A stretch of 64,000 bases of DNA, from the NCBI GenBank assembly GCA_965197395.1, contig CBDANB010000007.1:434001-498000 (forward strand), written 5' to 3'. How positions within the stretch are numbered: position 1 is the stretch's first letter; every line of letters begins with the position of its first letter. The notes beneath the pieces are model-generated. The model was not told the origin of the DNA. It did not search any database and was given only the letters and a program-made list of their open reading frames with translations. This document shows, piece after piece, positions 26,448-35,938 of this stretch. The DNA comes from CAZYFH01 sp965197395 (GTDB taxonomy: Bacteria; Acidobacteriota; Vicinamibacteria; Vicinamibacterales; UBA8438). Both the position numbers and the translations under genes were made by a program.

Positions 26448-27242
26448 ATGACGGCGGATTCGGTGATCGCGTTCACCGGCGTCGATTTCGTGCGGGACGG
26501 CCGCACCATTCTGGCGGACATCGACTGGCGCGTCTCCCGCGGCGAGCGGTGGGTCGTTGTCGGCCCGAACGGCTCTGGAAAGACCTCGCTGTGTCGGATG
26601 GCCGGCCTGTATGTCCATCCGACCCGGGGACGCCTCGACGTGCTCGGCCAGCGACTCGGCCGGACCGATGTCCGCGCGCTCCGCACGCGGCTCGGTGTCA
26701 CCAGCCACGCGCTCGCGGACATGATTCGACCGGGTCTACGGGCAGCGGACGTCGTCGTGACCGGCCGGCATGCCGCGCTGGCGCCGTGGTGGCATGAGTA
26801 CGATGATGCGGATCGTGCCCGCGCCGGGGCGTTGCTGGACCGATTCGGCCTCGCGGGTCTCGCCGACGCCCGATTCGCGACATTGTCGGCCGGCGAGCGC
26901 CAGCGTGTGTTGCTCGCACGCGCGCTCGTCAACGACCCAGCGCTGCTCATCCTGGACGAGCCGACGGCGGGACTCGATTTGACAGGTCGCGAGCAACTGG
27001 TGCGACTGCTCTCTGGCGTCGCCGATGACGACACCGCCGCGGTGGTGCTGGTGACCCATCATGTGGACGAGATTCCGCCCCGGTTCACGCACATCCTGAT
27101 GCTGTCGGCGGGGCGCATCGTTGCCCGCGGGCCGCTCGAGCAGACGCTCACGGCCGCCCGGTTATCCGCGTGCTTTGGACTGGCGTTGAAGCTGGACCGG
27201 CGCGACGGACGCTGGACCGCCTGGAGCACGCGAGACGGCTAG
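26448..27242 (+). CDS. ABC transporter ATP-binding protein
   Basis: A 264-residue soluble ATPase starting at ATG 26448 (GTG 26439 possible). Walker A is GPNGSGKTSL, the signature LSAGERQR, Walker B LLILDEPTAGLD and the switch region VTHH. The sequence is nearest to cofactor/iron-siderophore or ModF-like ATPases. No permease gene adjoins it. It ends 9 bases before the convergent YbdK-type gene. A regulatory or orphan ATPase role is possible. Confidence 0.85.
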   Translation: MTADSVIAFTGVDFVRDGRTILADIDWRVSRGERWVVVGPNGSGKTSLCRMAGLYVHPTRGRLDVLGQRLGRTDVRALRTRLGVTSHALADMIRPGLRAADVVVTGRHAALAPWWHEYDDADRARAGALLDRFGLAGLADARFATLSAGERQRVLLARALVNDPALLILDEPTAGLDLTGREQLVRLLSGVADDDTAAVVLVTHHVDEIPPRFTHILMLSAGRIVARGPLEQTLTAARLSACFGLALKLDRRDGRWTAWSTRDG

Positions 27243-27251
27243 CGCGACCGC

Positions 27252-28373
27252 TCACACGACCACCGGGGCGTTCTCCCGGAACTCGCGCGCCAGCGAGTGC
27301 ATGACATCCAGATACTGGCCGGTCTCCTCGTAGACGCGCCGCTGCCGCTTGTAGCTCGGTCCGACGCGGAGCATGTCGGGAACCCGCATCAGCTCGTCGT
27401 GACTCCCGAGCCGTTTCGCGACCGGCGCCAGTGTCTCGACGAGCGCGAGCAGGCTCTCGGACAGCTTCTCGAGGTTGCCGTCCTCGTCGACGATGATCTC
27501 GGCGTCGGTGGCCCAGCGCGCGGCACGCCACTTGTTCTCTCTGACGATCCAGTGGCGATGGAGCGGGAGATAGGTCCCTTCGTCGTACTGCTCGCCGAGC
27601 CAGACCACCAGCGTTTGGATGAGCGCCGTCATGGCGATCACCTCGTCGAGTGTGGGCAACCCGTCGCAGATACGCACCTCCACGGTGCCGAACTGCGGGT
27701 GCGGGCGAACGTCCCACCATATTTCGCGCACCGATTCGATGGCGTTCGCGTTGACCAGCGTGATCATCAGGCGTTGAAACTCTGCCCAGTTCAGGAAGCG
27801 ATACGGCAACCCCGCCGTCGGCAGACTCTCGAAAATCTTGACGCGGCAGGACGCCAGTCCGGTATCGGCGCTGGTGAAGAACGGCGAGCTTGCCGACAGC
27901 GCGAGCAGATGGGGAAGGTAGGTCGTCATCGAGTTGAACAGCGCGATCGCCTTCTCGCCGCTCTGCACCCCGACGTGAACGTGCAATCCGAAGATCATCA
28001 GGCGCCGCGCCGGCCACTGGCACCGGTCGACCAACCGGTGGTAGCGATCCTCCGGAGTAATCCGCTGCTCGGCCCACTTCGAAAACGGGTGCGTGCCCGC
28101 GCAGGCCACCGTATAGCCAAGCTCGTCGCACACCGCGAGGAGAGCGCGGATCCGTTCCCCCAGCTCGAGCCGCACCGCCGCGACGTTGGGGCAGATGTTC
28201 GTGTTCAGCTCGATCGTCGATTCGATCAGCTCCGGCTTGACGTGCTCGTCGTTCGAGGCCGCGAGGATGCGCGGGGCGCCACCGACGAGATTCATGGTCT
28301 CGGGGTCGAGGATCTGCAGCTCCAGCTCGACGCCGAGCGTCGGGTTGGGTGAGCCGTTGAAGGTGATCTTCAT
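27252..28373 (-). CDS. YbdK-type carboxylate-amine ligase (glutamate-cysteine ligase family 2)
   Basis: A 373-residue enzyme. ATG 28373 starts the canonical TLGVELELQILDPET stretch; upstream extension is not conserved-looking. Family features include IELNTNICPN, GTHPFSKW, FGLHVHVGV and RENKWRAARWATDA. Relatives have weak glutamate-cysteine ligase activity or act as other carboxylate-amine ligases. It may make a thiol or ligate amines in this organism. No strong ribosome site was seen. Confidence 0.9.
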   Translation of the reverse strand: MKITFNGSPNPTLGVELELQILDPETMNLVGGAPRILAASNDEHVKPELIESTIELNTNICPNVAAVRLELGERIRALLAVCDELGYTVACAGTHPFSKWAEQRITPEDRYHRLVDRCQWPARRLMIFGLHVHVGVQSGEKAIALFNSMTTYLPHLLALSASSPFFTSADTGLASCRVKIFESLPTAGLPYRFLNWAEFQRLMITLVNANAIESVREIWWDVRPHPQFGTVEVRICDGLPTLDEVIAMTALIQTLVVWLGEQYDEGTYLPLHRHWIVRENKWRAARWATDAEIIVDEDGNLEKLSESLLALVETLAPVAKRLGSHDELMRVPDMLRVGPSYKRQRRVYEETGQYLDVMHSLAREFRENAPVVV

Positions 28374-28420
28374 CAGGCGCGCTGGCGGTCGGGAGGGGCT
28401 TGCGGGCCGCGAAGCCACCT

Positions 28421-28426
28421 GATTAT
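28421..28426 (+). promoter_or_regulatory. Candidate -10 box GATTAT for the NfeD-like gene
   Basis: GATTAT is followed by nine bases and ATG 28436, matching the spacing at other likely leaderless genes here. An earlier ATG at 28427 lies immediately after it and would then be upstream of the transcript start. Confidence 0.3.
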
Positions 28427-28435
28427 ATGGTGCAC

Positions 28436-28861
28436 ATGCCGCGCCGCTCGCCGTTCTGGCGGTATACCGCGTTTCAGATTCCCGGGTGGATCCTCGCAGC
28501 GGCCGGCGGATGGTGGCTGTACACATCACTACGCGTGCCGATGTGGGTGGCGGGCGGCGTGCTCGTCGCCTGGGTCATCAAGGACATGGTCCTCTACCCG
28601 CTGCTGCGCTCCGCATACGAGGTGGATGACACCCGACCGATCGACCGGCTCGTCGGACGGGCGGGCACCGCGGCCGAGCGCCTCGCGCCGCGCGGCTACG
28701 TGCGGGTACGCGGCGAGTTATGGCGTGCCGAGGCGGATAGCGCGTCCGTCGTCGAGCCGGACACACCGGTCGAGGTCGTCGACACGGAGGGGACGATGTT
28801 GAAGGTGAGGCCGCTGGTTGCGGCAACGCCGGAAGACCGATGGACCGACCCCGTTACTTGA
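28436..28861 (+). CDS. NfeD-like membrane protein
   Basis: A 141-residue protein (start 28436; 28427 possible). Two hydrophobic helices (about 8-28 and 31-50) precede a C-terminal OB-fold-like domain (RLVGRAGTAAERLAPRGYVRVRGELWRAEAD, shown as separate strands) that is typical of NfeD C-terminal domains. These proteins work with stomatin-type proteins in membrane homeostasis, but no partner gene is adjacent. Its end overlaps the convergent DUF3179 gene by 8 bases. Confidence 0.75.
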   Translation: MPRRSPFWRYTAFQIPGWILAAAGGWWLYTSLRVPMWVAGGVLVAWVIKDMVLYPLLRSAYEVDDTRPIDRLVGRAGTAAERLAPRGYVRVRGELWRAEADSASVVEPDTPVEVVDTEGTMLKVRPLVAATPEDRWTDPVT

Positions 28862-30287
28862 TCAGCCGCGTGTCGGGGAACTGCGCGTGCCAGCCGAACC
28901 AAAACGCCCGTTGGGCGGCCACACGCGCCGCGCGACGGGTCGCGTCCGCCGTGTGCACGAGCGCGTCCTCGGTCACCCGCCAGCGCGCCCCTGTTGCATC
29001 GATGACCATCAGCCCATCGTCACCTTCGACTCGATCGAAGGTCGCGGCCCCGGCGTCGTAGACTCGGTTGGCCCCTGCGGCGCTGCTGACAATGACGAGA
29101 CGCCGGCCGGCATGCTCCACCATCTGCACCTCGCGGGCCTCCAGGAACTCGACGGCCACCGCCAGCGGACGACGAGCGCCGCCTGCGTCCTCGAGAAGCA
29201 TGACGAGCACCTCGTCCTTGTTCGCGAGGCGGTCGTCGGGTTCGGGCACGGCGAACCACAGGTCGTCGTGCGAGAAGTAGTCCCGGTAGGCAGACCCCTC
29301 GCTGTAGTCGAGCTGATGCCCCGTGTCGAGCGACAGGACCGTCGTCCCCGGGTGCATCCGCCGCCACTCGCCCCAGGTCGTCGTCACGACCGAGCGGTGT
29401 CTCAGACGAATCCCGCTCCCGACGAGTGACCCGACCACTGGCACGCCCTCGAACGTGTTCCAGAGGCTGCGCGTCTCCTCGTCGAACATCAGCTTGTTGG
29501 ACCGAAAGAGAAGACCGCTCGTGCCGAAGACGATGTGCCGTCCGTCGACGACGCTGTCATACGGAATGACCGTCCCGCACATCGTGCAGTACACGATGGT
29601 CAACTCGGTGCCACCCAGCCGATCCAGCGCCATCTCGTGGCGGGCCAGGATCCGCCGTGGGTAGGCGCGGGTCGCCCCGCCGGCGGCGATGCCGAACACG
29701 ATGTGCTCGTCGTCGAGGTAGCTCGCCTCGGGTGCGGGGACATGCGGCGGGTACACGAGCGGCGGGATGCCGTTGACGCCCACGCCGCCCCAATCGATCT
29801 CGTCCAACCGGATCGTCGACCTCGCGCCGGGGGGAAAGAAGTCTTCGAAGCGAGGGTCGATCTGCGCGTACCAGGCCCCCTTGAAGAACGCGTAGTCGGG
29901 ATGCGGGTCATACAACTGATCCCACATCCACTGCTGCACCTGCACGGCCGACCCGCCGAACCGTTGATTCGTGCGTAGCTCGAGGAAGTCCATCAGTCGT
30001 TGCCAGACGCGCGCGGACCGACGTTCGTCCGCCGTCAGGCCTGGCCCCGGCGGTACGAGGAACCTCACGATGTCCAGGACGATGCCGGTATAACCGTCGC
30101 GCCAGTGGGCCGCGATCTCGTCGAGGGCGGCGGCCGCGGTGTCATCGTCTTCATCCAGCGCCGCACGAAAGAGGAAGATATCGGGATGCGCGAGGTCGGG
30201 TTGGCGCGTGTGCGCCTCGGTCAGCGCGGTAACCGCGGCCGAAAGGGCGATGACGCCGATCAGGGCCTTCATCCGGTGGACACGCAT
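28854..30287 (-). CDS. DUF3179 secreted protein
   Basis: A 477-residue protein with an N-terminal signal segment (MKALIGVIALSAAV, so ATG 30272 is an alternative start). The DUF3179 signature is clear: GGVGVNGIPPL, AYPRRILARHEM, VYCTMCGTVIPYD and FGTSGLLFRSNKLMFDEET. The Cys pair in CTMC may bind metal or be redox-active. Its function is not established in any organism that I know. It is probably periplasmic. It overlaps convergently with the NfeD-like gene. Confidence 0.85.
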   Translation of the reverse strand: MRVHRMKALIGVIALSAAVTALTEAHTRQPDLAHPDIFLFRAALDEDDDTAAAALDEIAAHWRDGYTGIVLDIVRFLVPPGPGLTADERRSARVWQRLMDFLELRTNQRFGGSAVQVQQWMWDQLYDPHPDYAFFKGAWYAQIDPRFEDFFPPGARSTIRLDEIDWGGVGVNGIPPLVYPPHVPAPEASYLDDEHIVFGIAAGGATRAYPRRILARHEMALDRLGGTELTIVYCTMCGTVIPYDSVVDGRHIVFGTSGLLFRSNKLMFDEETRSLWNTFEGVPVVGSLVGSGIRLRHRSVVTTTWGEWRRMHPGTTVLSLDTGHQLDYSEGSAYRDYFSHDDLWFAVPEPDDRLANKDEVLVMLLEDAGGARRPLAVAVEFLEAREVQMVEHAGRRLVIVSSAAGANRVYDAGAATFDRVEGDDGLMVIDATGARWRVTEDALVHTADATRRAARVAAQRAFWFGWHAQFPDTRLIK

Positions 30288-30543
30288 ACGCTGTTGTGAC
30301 GCTGGCCGAGCGCCGTTGGGTGCACCCCACGGACGGCACGGGCATCCTCACTGTACGGACTAGCACCCCGTACGCGTCACGTGGACGGCACATCCGGGTG
30401 CAGCGTCCGAAAGACCTTGCCCGGCAGCGACGCCGCGTCTTATGGTATTGAGACGTGTGGCTGGCTGGCGCACCGCGCCAGCGGCCGTGATGATTCACGC
30501 GCGCGGGCGGCCAGGTCGCCGGCCCGGTGTCGAGGAGGATTCG

Positions 30544-31587
30544 ATGAGCCATCGGTTTGTCACGTTTGCTCTCGTCGTGGTCGCGATCGTCGCACTGGCG
30601 CCGATCGCTGCCAACGCGCAGTCGGACTCCACCCCGCGCCTGGCGGACGGTACGCCAGACCTGTCGGGTGTGTGGGACTTTCGGACTTTGACGCCGCTGC
30701 AGCGACCCGACGACCGCGCCGAGCAGGCGTTGTTGACCGCGGAAGAGGCGGCGGAGATCGAGGCACAGTCGGTCGCGAACGCGGCCGAGGCGGATCTCCC
30801 GAGCGAGGTGCGAACGGAGCCGTTGCCGGCCGGGCAGAACGTCGGCGGCTACAACAACTTCTGGTTCGACCGGGGAGCCGGCGTCGTGGACGACCGGCGC
30901 ACGTCCTTGATTCTCGACCCGCCGAATGGGCGGGTGCCGCCCCTCCGGCAGGACGCACGTCATCAGATTGGGTCGCTGGGTGAGGATCTGCCGAGCAACC
31001 GTCCGATTCGGTACCGCGCCGGCGGTGCGGGTGTCGACGGTCCCGAGGATCGCGGCCTCGCCGAGCGATGCCTCCTCGGGTTCAACTCGGGCCCACCAAT
31101 GTTGCCGGGCGGTTACAACCAGAACATGCAGTTGTTCCAGACACCGACCCACGTCGCCATCCTCAACGAGATGGTGCACGACTCACGCATCATTCCACTG
31201 GATGACCGGCCGCATCTGCCTGGCGACGTGCGCCAGTGGATGGGTGACTCGCGCGGCTACTGGGACGGTGACACGCTCGTCGTCGAGACGACGAACTTCA
31301 CAGACAAGACAGCCAGCTTCAACCCCAGTGTCATGGTGGCGATGGGCACCGGCACGAACCTTCGTCTCATCGAGCGATTCACGCGCGTCGATGCCGACAC
31401 CTTGAGCTACGAGTACTCGGTACACGATCCAAAGACGTTTACGTCGACCATCAGCGCGGAGATCCCGATGAAACGGGGTGGCGCGCCGCTGTTCGAGTAC
31501 GCCTGCCACGAGGGCAACTACGGCATGCTGAACATCCTGCGGGGTGCGCGCGACGACGAGCGAGCCACAGCCGCCGCATCGAAGTAG
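30544..31587 (+). CDS. Secreted protein of unknown function, Acidobacteria-type family
   Basis: A 347-residue secreted protein. ATG 30544 follows GAGGAGG by 5 bases and begins a signal peptide ending NAQS. The mature part starts with a PDLSGVWDF motif common to many secreted proteins in this phylum. Later segments include ERCLLGFNSGPPM, HDSRIIPLDDRPHL, GYWDGDTLVVETTNF and the single-Cys YACHEGNYGM. No cofactor motif is recognised. A good terminator hairpin lies about 55 bases downstream. Confidence 0.8.
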   Translation: MSHRFVTFALVVVAIVALAPIAANAQSDSTPRLADGTPDLSGVWDFRTLTPLQRPDDRAEQALLTAEEAAEIEAQSVANAAEADLPSEVRTEPLPAGQNVGGYNNFWFDRGAGVVDDRRTSLILDPPNGRVPPLRQDARHQIGSLGEDLPSNRPIRYRAGGAGVDGPEDRGLAERCLLGFNSGPPMLPGGYNQNMQLFQTPTHVAILNEMVHDSRIIPLDDRPHLPGDVRQWMGDSRGYWDGDTLVVETTNFTDKTASFNPSVMVAMGTGTNLRLIERFTRVDADTLSYEYSVHDPKTFTSTISAEIPMKRGGAPLFEYACHEGNYGMLNILRGARDDERATAAASK

Positions 31588-31640
31588 CATCGACGCGCGT
31601 GTGACGTTGCGGCGGCGCGTGAGACGAGAGGTACACCGAC

Positions 31641-31667
31641 AGGGGGGCCGCACGGCCCCCCTGTTTT
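31641..31667 (+). terminator. Rho-independent terminator
   Basis: Perfect 9-bp stem AGGGGGGCC/GGCCCCCCT (31641-31649 and 31654-31662) with loop GCAC, followed by GTTTT. It lies downstream of the gene ending at 31587. Confidence 0.8.
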
Positions 31668-31690
31668 CACTTCGACCCGCTGATGCTCCC

Positions 31691-31980
31691 GACCTAGACC
31701 CGGGCACCCCGTTCGTGCAGGGGACGAATGGCTGCGACCACAACCCCTACGGATTCAGCTGTGGCTCGCCGGCGGAGGACTCAGGAAGGGGTTCATCTAC
31801 GGTCAGACCGACGAGTACGGGTATCGCGTCGTCGAGCACGCCCACACCGTTCGCGACCTTCACGCCACGGTGCTCACGCTCCTCGGACTCGACTACCGGA
31901 ACCTGACCTATCGGTTCGGCGGGCGCGACTTTCGTCTCGCCGACGTCGACGGGCATCCGATCCGAGGCATCCTTGCGTAG
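31691..31980 (+). pseudogene. C-terminal remnant of a DUF1501 protein, frameshifted
   Basis: The first frame reads GTPFVQGTNGCDHNPYGF. From about 31755 the next frame continues LWLAGGGLRKGFIYGQTDEY and ends DLHATVLTLLGLDYRNLTYR...GGRDFRLADVDG with a TAG at 31978-31980. Together these match the conserved C terminus of DUF1501 proteins. One base is missing between PYGF and the Trp-Leu-Ala segment. No 5' part of the gene is present: a terminator lies just upstream. It is a decayed fragment, probably left by deletion. Confidence 0.8.
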
Positions 31981-31987
31981 ACGCAGC

Positions 31988-32929
31988 TCACCGGGCCGCC
32001 ATCACACCTCGCTGCCATGCGACGGTCTGCGCGAGCCCATCCTCGACCGACACGCGCGGGTCAAACCCTAGCAGGGCCCGCGCCCGCGAGATGTCAGCCT
32101 GGGAATCGCGCACGTCGCCGGCGCGTGCGTCGCCGTGGACCGCCTCAACGGTGGAAGTGGTGACGCGACACACCCACGCGAGCAGGTCGTTGACGGACAC
32201 GCGTCCCCCGCGCGCGAGGTTGAGGACCCGCCCCGCAACCCCCGACGCCCCGCACGCGCGAAGCACGCCGTCCACCACATCAGAGACGAAGGTGAAGTCG
32301 CGCGTCTGCGCGCCGTCACCGTAGATCGTTGGTTGACGACCCTCGAGCAACGCCGCGATGAACAGGGAGACGACACCGGAATACTCGGAGGCCGGCGACT
32401 GGCGCGGCCCAAAGACATTGAAGAATCGGAGTGACACCGTCTCGAGGCCGTAGAGCTGCCAGAACAGCGACGCATAGCGTTCGCCGATCAGCTTGTGAAG
32501 CCCGTAGGGCGATTTCGGTGCCGTCGGCATCTCCTCGTGCTTCGGGAGCGTCGGCGACTCGCCATAGACGGCGGATGAGCTCGCGAACACCACCCGCGTG
32601 ACCGCGGCCTCGCGCGCCGCGACGAGCAGGCGATGGGTCGCGTCGACGTTGGCCCTATGCGTCCGCTGCGGCTCGCGCACCGAGCGCTGCACCGACGGGA
32701 TGGCCGCCAGATGGATGACGACGTCCATCCCGGCCGCGGCCTGCTCGGCGACGCCGGGGTCCGCAAGGTCGGCCTCGATGATCTCGACGCCCGCGCACCG
32801 CTCGATGTTGTCGCGGTGACCGGTCGACAGATCGTCGACGACACGCACCGCGTCACCGCGCGCGGTCAACCGCTCTACGACGTGCGACCCGATGAACCCT
32901 GCGCCGCCCGTGACGAGGTAGCGACTCAT
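31988..32929 (-). CDS. NAD-dependent sugar epimerase/dehydratase (UDP-glucose 4-epimerase type)
   Basis: A 313-residue extended short-chain dehydrogenase. ATG 32929 begins the Rossmann motif YLVTGGAGFIGSHVVERL. The active-site segment is SSSAVYGESPTLP followed by YGLHKLIGE (YxxxK). The substrate-side segment VSLRFFNVFGPRQ is typical of UDP-hexose 4-epimerases. It would provide sugar nucleotides for envelope glycans. The amidohydrolase gene ends 7 bases upstream, so the two may be cotranscribed. Confidence 0.9.
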   Translation of the reverse strand: MSRYLVTGGAGFIGSHVVERLTARGDAVRVVDDLSTGHRDNIERCAGVEIIEADLADPGVAEQAAAGMDVVIHLAAIPSVQRSVREPQRTHRANVDATHRLLVAAREAAVTRVVFASSSAVYGESPTLPKHEEMPTAPKSPYGLHKLIGERYASLFWQLYGLETVSLRFFNVFGPRQSPASEYSGVVSLFIAALLEGRQPTIYGDGAQTRDFTFVSDVVDGVLRACGASGVAGRVLNLARGGRVSVNDLLAWVCRVTTSTVEAVHGDARAGDVRDSQADISRARALLGFDPRVSVEDGLAQTVAWQRGVMAAR

Positions 32930-32936
32930 ACGCGGA

Positions 32937-34073
32937 TCAGCGGGAAGGGAACTGCGTGCGCGGGATACCTGGAATGACCCGGAGCGCGTTCTGATGATAG
33001 AGCTTGCGCAGGACGTCGTCAGGCAGATCCATGCCATACATCTGCCAGAACGCGTGATAGCGCCGGTAGTAGTCGAAATATTCGTCGCGTGTCTCGAACG
33101 TGCGCCAATAGTAGGGAAACTCGTCCGGCGCATACCGATCCTTGCCGAACAGCACGCGGTCTTGATAGGCCGTGAAGAACTCGCCGGCGGTCCGGGGCTG
33201 GCGGCCCAGCTCGTAGAGGATCGCCCCGGTTTCGACGTACACGTTTGGCAAGCGGTCGAGCAGGTCGCCGAGACGCCCGAGGTCGTTCGCGTGCCAGCCC
33301 ATGTGTGCCGCAATGAAGCGGGTGTTCGGATGTCGCGCGAATCGGCGGTCACGCTCCGCGATCATCGTCTCGAACCCGGGATAGCGGTCGGCGGGTAAGC
33401 GTCGATTCGGCAGCAACGTGAGCTCGAGCCACCGCTCGTTGAAGCGATCGACCGGATCGTAGAACGATTGAGGCTCGCCGACGTGCATCAGCACGGGGAT
33501 ATTCAGGCGTCCGGCGGCCTCGAAGACTGGGTCGAGCTCGGGGTCGTCCACCGGTACGCGCCGACCCTCACCGTCGCGCACATCAATGCCGAAGTTCTTG
33601 AAGAACTTCAATCCGACGGCGCCCGCGGCGACATCCCGCTCCAGCTGGGACGCCGCGCGTTCGCCAAAGCCTGGTGTGACGCCTCGGCCGAAGTTGAGGT
33701 TCGCGAAGAAGACCATCCGGTCGGGATCGGGGCTACTGGCGATGGTCTCGATACCGCGCGCCAGGGTCTGGCCCGACCCGCCACTGAGGTTGACGAGCAC
33801 CTGCAGGTTCAAGGCGTCCATCTCGGACACGATCTCCTGCCAGCGGGACGTGGAGAACCCGGGCCGGTGATGGCTGTGCACATCGACCGCGGGAAAGCGT
33901 GCGCGGGGCACCGGGTGGGCATCGACGACAAGCGTCGAACGGGGTGCGTATTCCTCGACAGTGAGCGCCGGCTCGTCCGCGCGCCGCACGCCGCGCTGCG
34001 CCTGGACGATGACCGACACGGTGACCGCGGCGGCCACCAGCGCGCCCGCGGCGATCCCGACTGGTCGCCTCAT
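32937..34073 (-). CDS. Secreted TIM-barrel amidohydrolase (amidohydrolase 2 family)
   Basis: A 378-residue protein. ATG 34073 follows GGAGGAG and starts a signal/anchor helix (about 5-25). The metal-dependent hydrolase fold shows VDVHSHHRPG (His pair), PVLMHVGEP, FIAAHMGWH and VLFGKDRYAP near the end. Members act as decarboxylases or hydrolases on aromatic or lactone substrates. Its export distinguishes it from typical cytosolic relatives. The RNase P RNA gene lies immediately upstream in the same orientation. Confidence 0.85.
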   Translation of the reverse strand: MRRPVGIAAGALVAAAVTVSVIVQAQRGVRRADEPALTVEEYAPRSTLVVDAHPVPRARFPAVDVHSHHRPGFSTSRWQEIVSEMDALNLQVLVNLSGGSGQTLARGIETIASSPDPDRMVFFANLNFGRGVTPGFGERAASQLERDVAAGAVGLKFFKNFGIDVRDGEGRRVPVDDPELDPVFEAAGRLNIPVLMHVGEPQSFYDPVDRFNERWLELTLLPNRRLPADRYPGFETMIAERDRRFARHPNTRFIAAHMGWHANDLGRLGDLLDRLPNVYVETGAILYELGRQPRTAGEFFTAYQDRVLFGKDRYAPDEFPYYWRTFETRDEYFDYYRRYHAFWQMYGMDLPDDVLRKLYHQNALRVIPGIPRTQFPSR

Positions 34074-34097
34074 GTGTCTGCTCCTCCCGAACGGATT

Positions 34098-34511
34098 CCG
34101 CCGCAGCCGGGCCGTAAGCCGAATTCTGTGCCTGGCGCGATAGCGCATGACGCGCGTTCATCGCCTGGTGACGACCATTCCTCTAGCCCGGTCATCGCTG
34201 GCCGGGTCAAGCGACCTACCCGGAGGCATCGGACGAGCCGCCCTGATCGCGCCTCCCTATTTGGTCTTGCTCCATGCGGGGTTTAGCCTGCCATTCGCCT
34301 TGCGGCGAACGCGGTGCGCTCTTACCGCACCTTTTCACCCTTACCCGCCTTCGCCCTCGCGGGCTCCGGCGGGCGGTATGTTTTCTGTGCCACTGTCCTT
34401 CAGGTCACCCTGACCGGGCGTTACCCGGCGCACTGCCCTTCGGAGTTCGGACTTTCCTCTCCGCGGGGACCATCATGTGACCCACGCGCAGCGGTCGTCC
34501 GGCCGACTGCG
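34098..34511 (-). ncRNA. rnpB: RNase P RNA (bacterial class A)
   Basis: Minus-strand sequence carries hallmark conserved blocks: GAGGAAAGTCCGAACTCCG near the 5' end, GGCAGGCTAAACCCCGC with GGAGCAAGA in the middle, and ACAGAATTCGGCTTACGG near the 3' end. The 5' and 3' ends can pair as P1 (GCAGTCGG with CCGGCTGC). Length of about 410 is normal. The exact ends are estimates to within a few bases. Confidence 0.93.
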
Positions 34512-34536
34512 ACGGAATGTCAAAGAACCCGCCGCC

Positions 34537-35907
34537 TCAGCCGTCGGTGTCCTGACTGATGCGGTATTGCTCGAGCTTCTTATAGAGGTTACTACGCGGG
34601 GTATCGATCTCTTCCGCGGTCTTCGAGATGTTCCAGCCGAGGGCACGGAGCTTACCGACGAGGAACGCCCGCTCGCTGACTTCCTTGAACTCGCGCAGCG
34701 TCCGCGCGGTGGGCGGCGCGGCGCCGGCCGCCGCCTGGCGCTCGTCGACGCGGAGGACCGCGTGGACGTCGTCCGCATCGATGGAGGGTCCGGGCGCCAT
34801 CACCATGAGTCGCTCAACCGAGTTGCGCAGCTCACGGACGTTGCCCCGCCACCGCTGGCGCCGCATGGCGTCCACGGCCCCCTCGCTGAACTGCTTCGCC
34901 TTGAAGTTGTTCTCGCGCGCGAACAGTGATGCGAAGTGCCGCACCAGTGTGGGAATGTCCTCCGCGCGCTCGCGTAGCGGCGGCACACGGATTGGAATGA
35001 CACACAAGCGAAAGTACAGGTCCTCGCGGAACTCGCCCTGTTCGATCGCGTCCTCGAGACGCTTGTTGGTGGCGGCCAGCACCCGCACGTCGACTCGCAT
35101 GGTCCGCGCCGACCCCAAGCGCTCGACCTCGCCTTCCTGGAGCACGCGGAGCACCTTCGCCTGCGTCTTCAGGGTCATGTCCCCGACTTCGTCGAGAAAG
35201 ATCGTCCCGCGGTCCGCCTGCTCGAACTTGCCGACCTGCTTCTCGGTGGCTCCCGTGAACGAGCCCTTTTCGTGCCCAAAGAGCTCCGACTCGATGAGGT
35301 CATCCGGAATGGCGGCGCAATTCACCTGGACGAAGCGCTCGCGCGCCCGCGGGCTGTTGCGGTGTACCGCGCGCGCGACGAGCTCCTTGCCGACGCCGCT
35401 CTCCCCCTGGATGAGGACGGCGCTGCGCACCGGCGCCGCCCGACGAATCTCGTCGGTAATGGTCGCCAACGCGGCGCTCTCCCCCACCATTTCGTGCCGC
35501 ACCTCGGCGGCGCGCCGCCAGCCGCGATTCTCGGTCCGGAGCTGGCGCTGTCGTAGTGCGTTGCGAATCGACACCGTGACGCGCTCCGTCGACAGCGGCT
35601 TCTCGAGGAAATCGAATGCGCCGAGCTTCGTCGCCTCAACCGCGGTGCTCACGGTGCCGTGGCCCGAAATGATCACGACAGGCAACAGCTCATCCAGGTC
35701 CCTGAGCTTGCGCAAGACCTCCAGCCCGTCCATCCCTGGCATCTTGACGTCGAGGAATACCAGATCGGGGCTGTCACGCTCGACACGCAGCAGACCTTCC
35801 TGCCCGCTCGCCGCGAGGATGGTGTCGTAACCGTCGTATTCGAGGATCATCTTGAGCGAATCGCGGATCGCGATCTCGTCGTCGATGACCAGGATGCGGT
35901 GCTTCAT
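34537..35907 (-). CDS. NtrC-family sigma-54-dependent response regulator
   Basis: A 456-residue protein. The receiver domain (1-120) has phospho-acceptor Asp53 (FLDVKMPGMDG) and Lys near 103 (FLEKPLS). The AAA+ domain (about 145-375) shows Walker A GESGVGKE, the sigma-54 contact loop as GSFTGA (Ser for the usual Ala), Walker B GTIFLDEVGDM and an Arg finger region. A Fis-type helix-turn-helix ends the protein (LGWNISKTAEEIDTPRSNLYKKL). No sensor kinase gene is adjacent. It probably activates envelope or stress genes. Confidence 0.92.
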   Translation of the reverse strand: MKHRILVIDDEIAIRDSLKMILEYDGYDTILAASGQEGLLRVERDSPDLVFLDVKMPGMDGLEVLRKLRDLDELLPVVIISGHGTVSTAVEATKLGAFDFLEKPLSTERVTVSIRNALRQRQLRTENRGWRRAAEVRHEMVGESAALATITDEIRRAAPVRSAVLIQGESGVGKELVARAVHRNSPRARERFVQVNCAAIPDDLIESELFGHEKGSFTGATEKQVGKFEQADRGTIFLDEVGDMTLKTQAKVLRVLQEGEVERLGSARTMRVDVRVLAATNKRLEDAIEQGEFREDLYFRLCVIPIRVPPLRERAEDIPTLVRHFASLFARENNFKAKQFSEGAVDAMRRQRWRGNVRELRNSVERLMVMAPGPSIDADDVHAVLRVDERQAAAGAAPPTARTLREFKEVSERAFLVGKLRALGWNISKTAEEIDTPRSNLYKKLEQYRISQDTDG

Positions 35908-35938
35908 GAATCGCCCGACTTGCTCGCCATGTGCGTAG

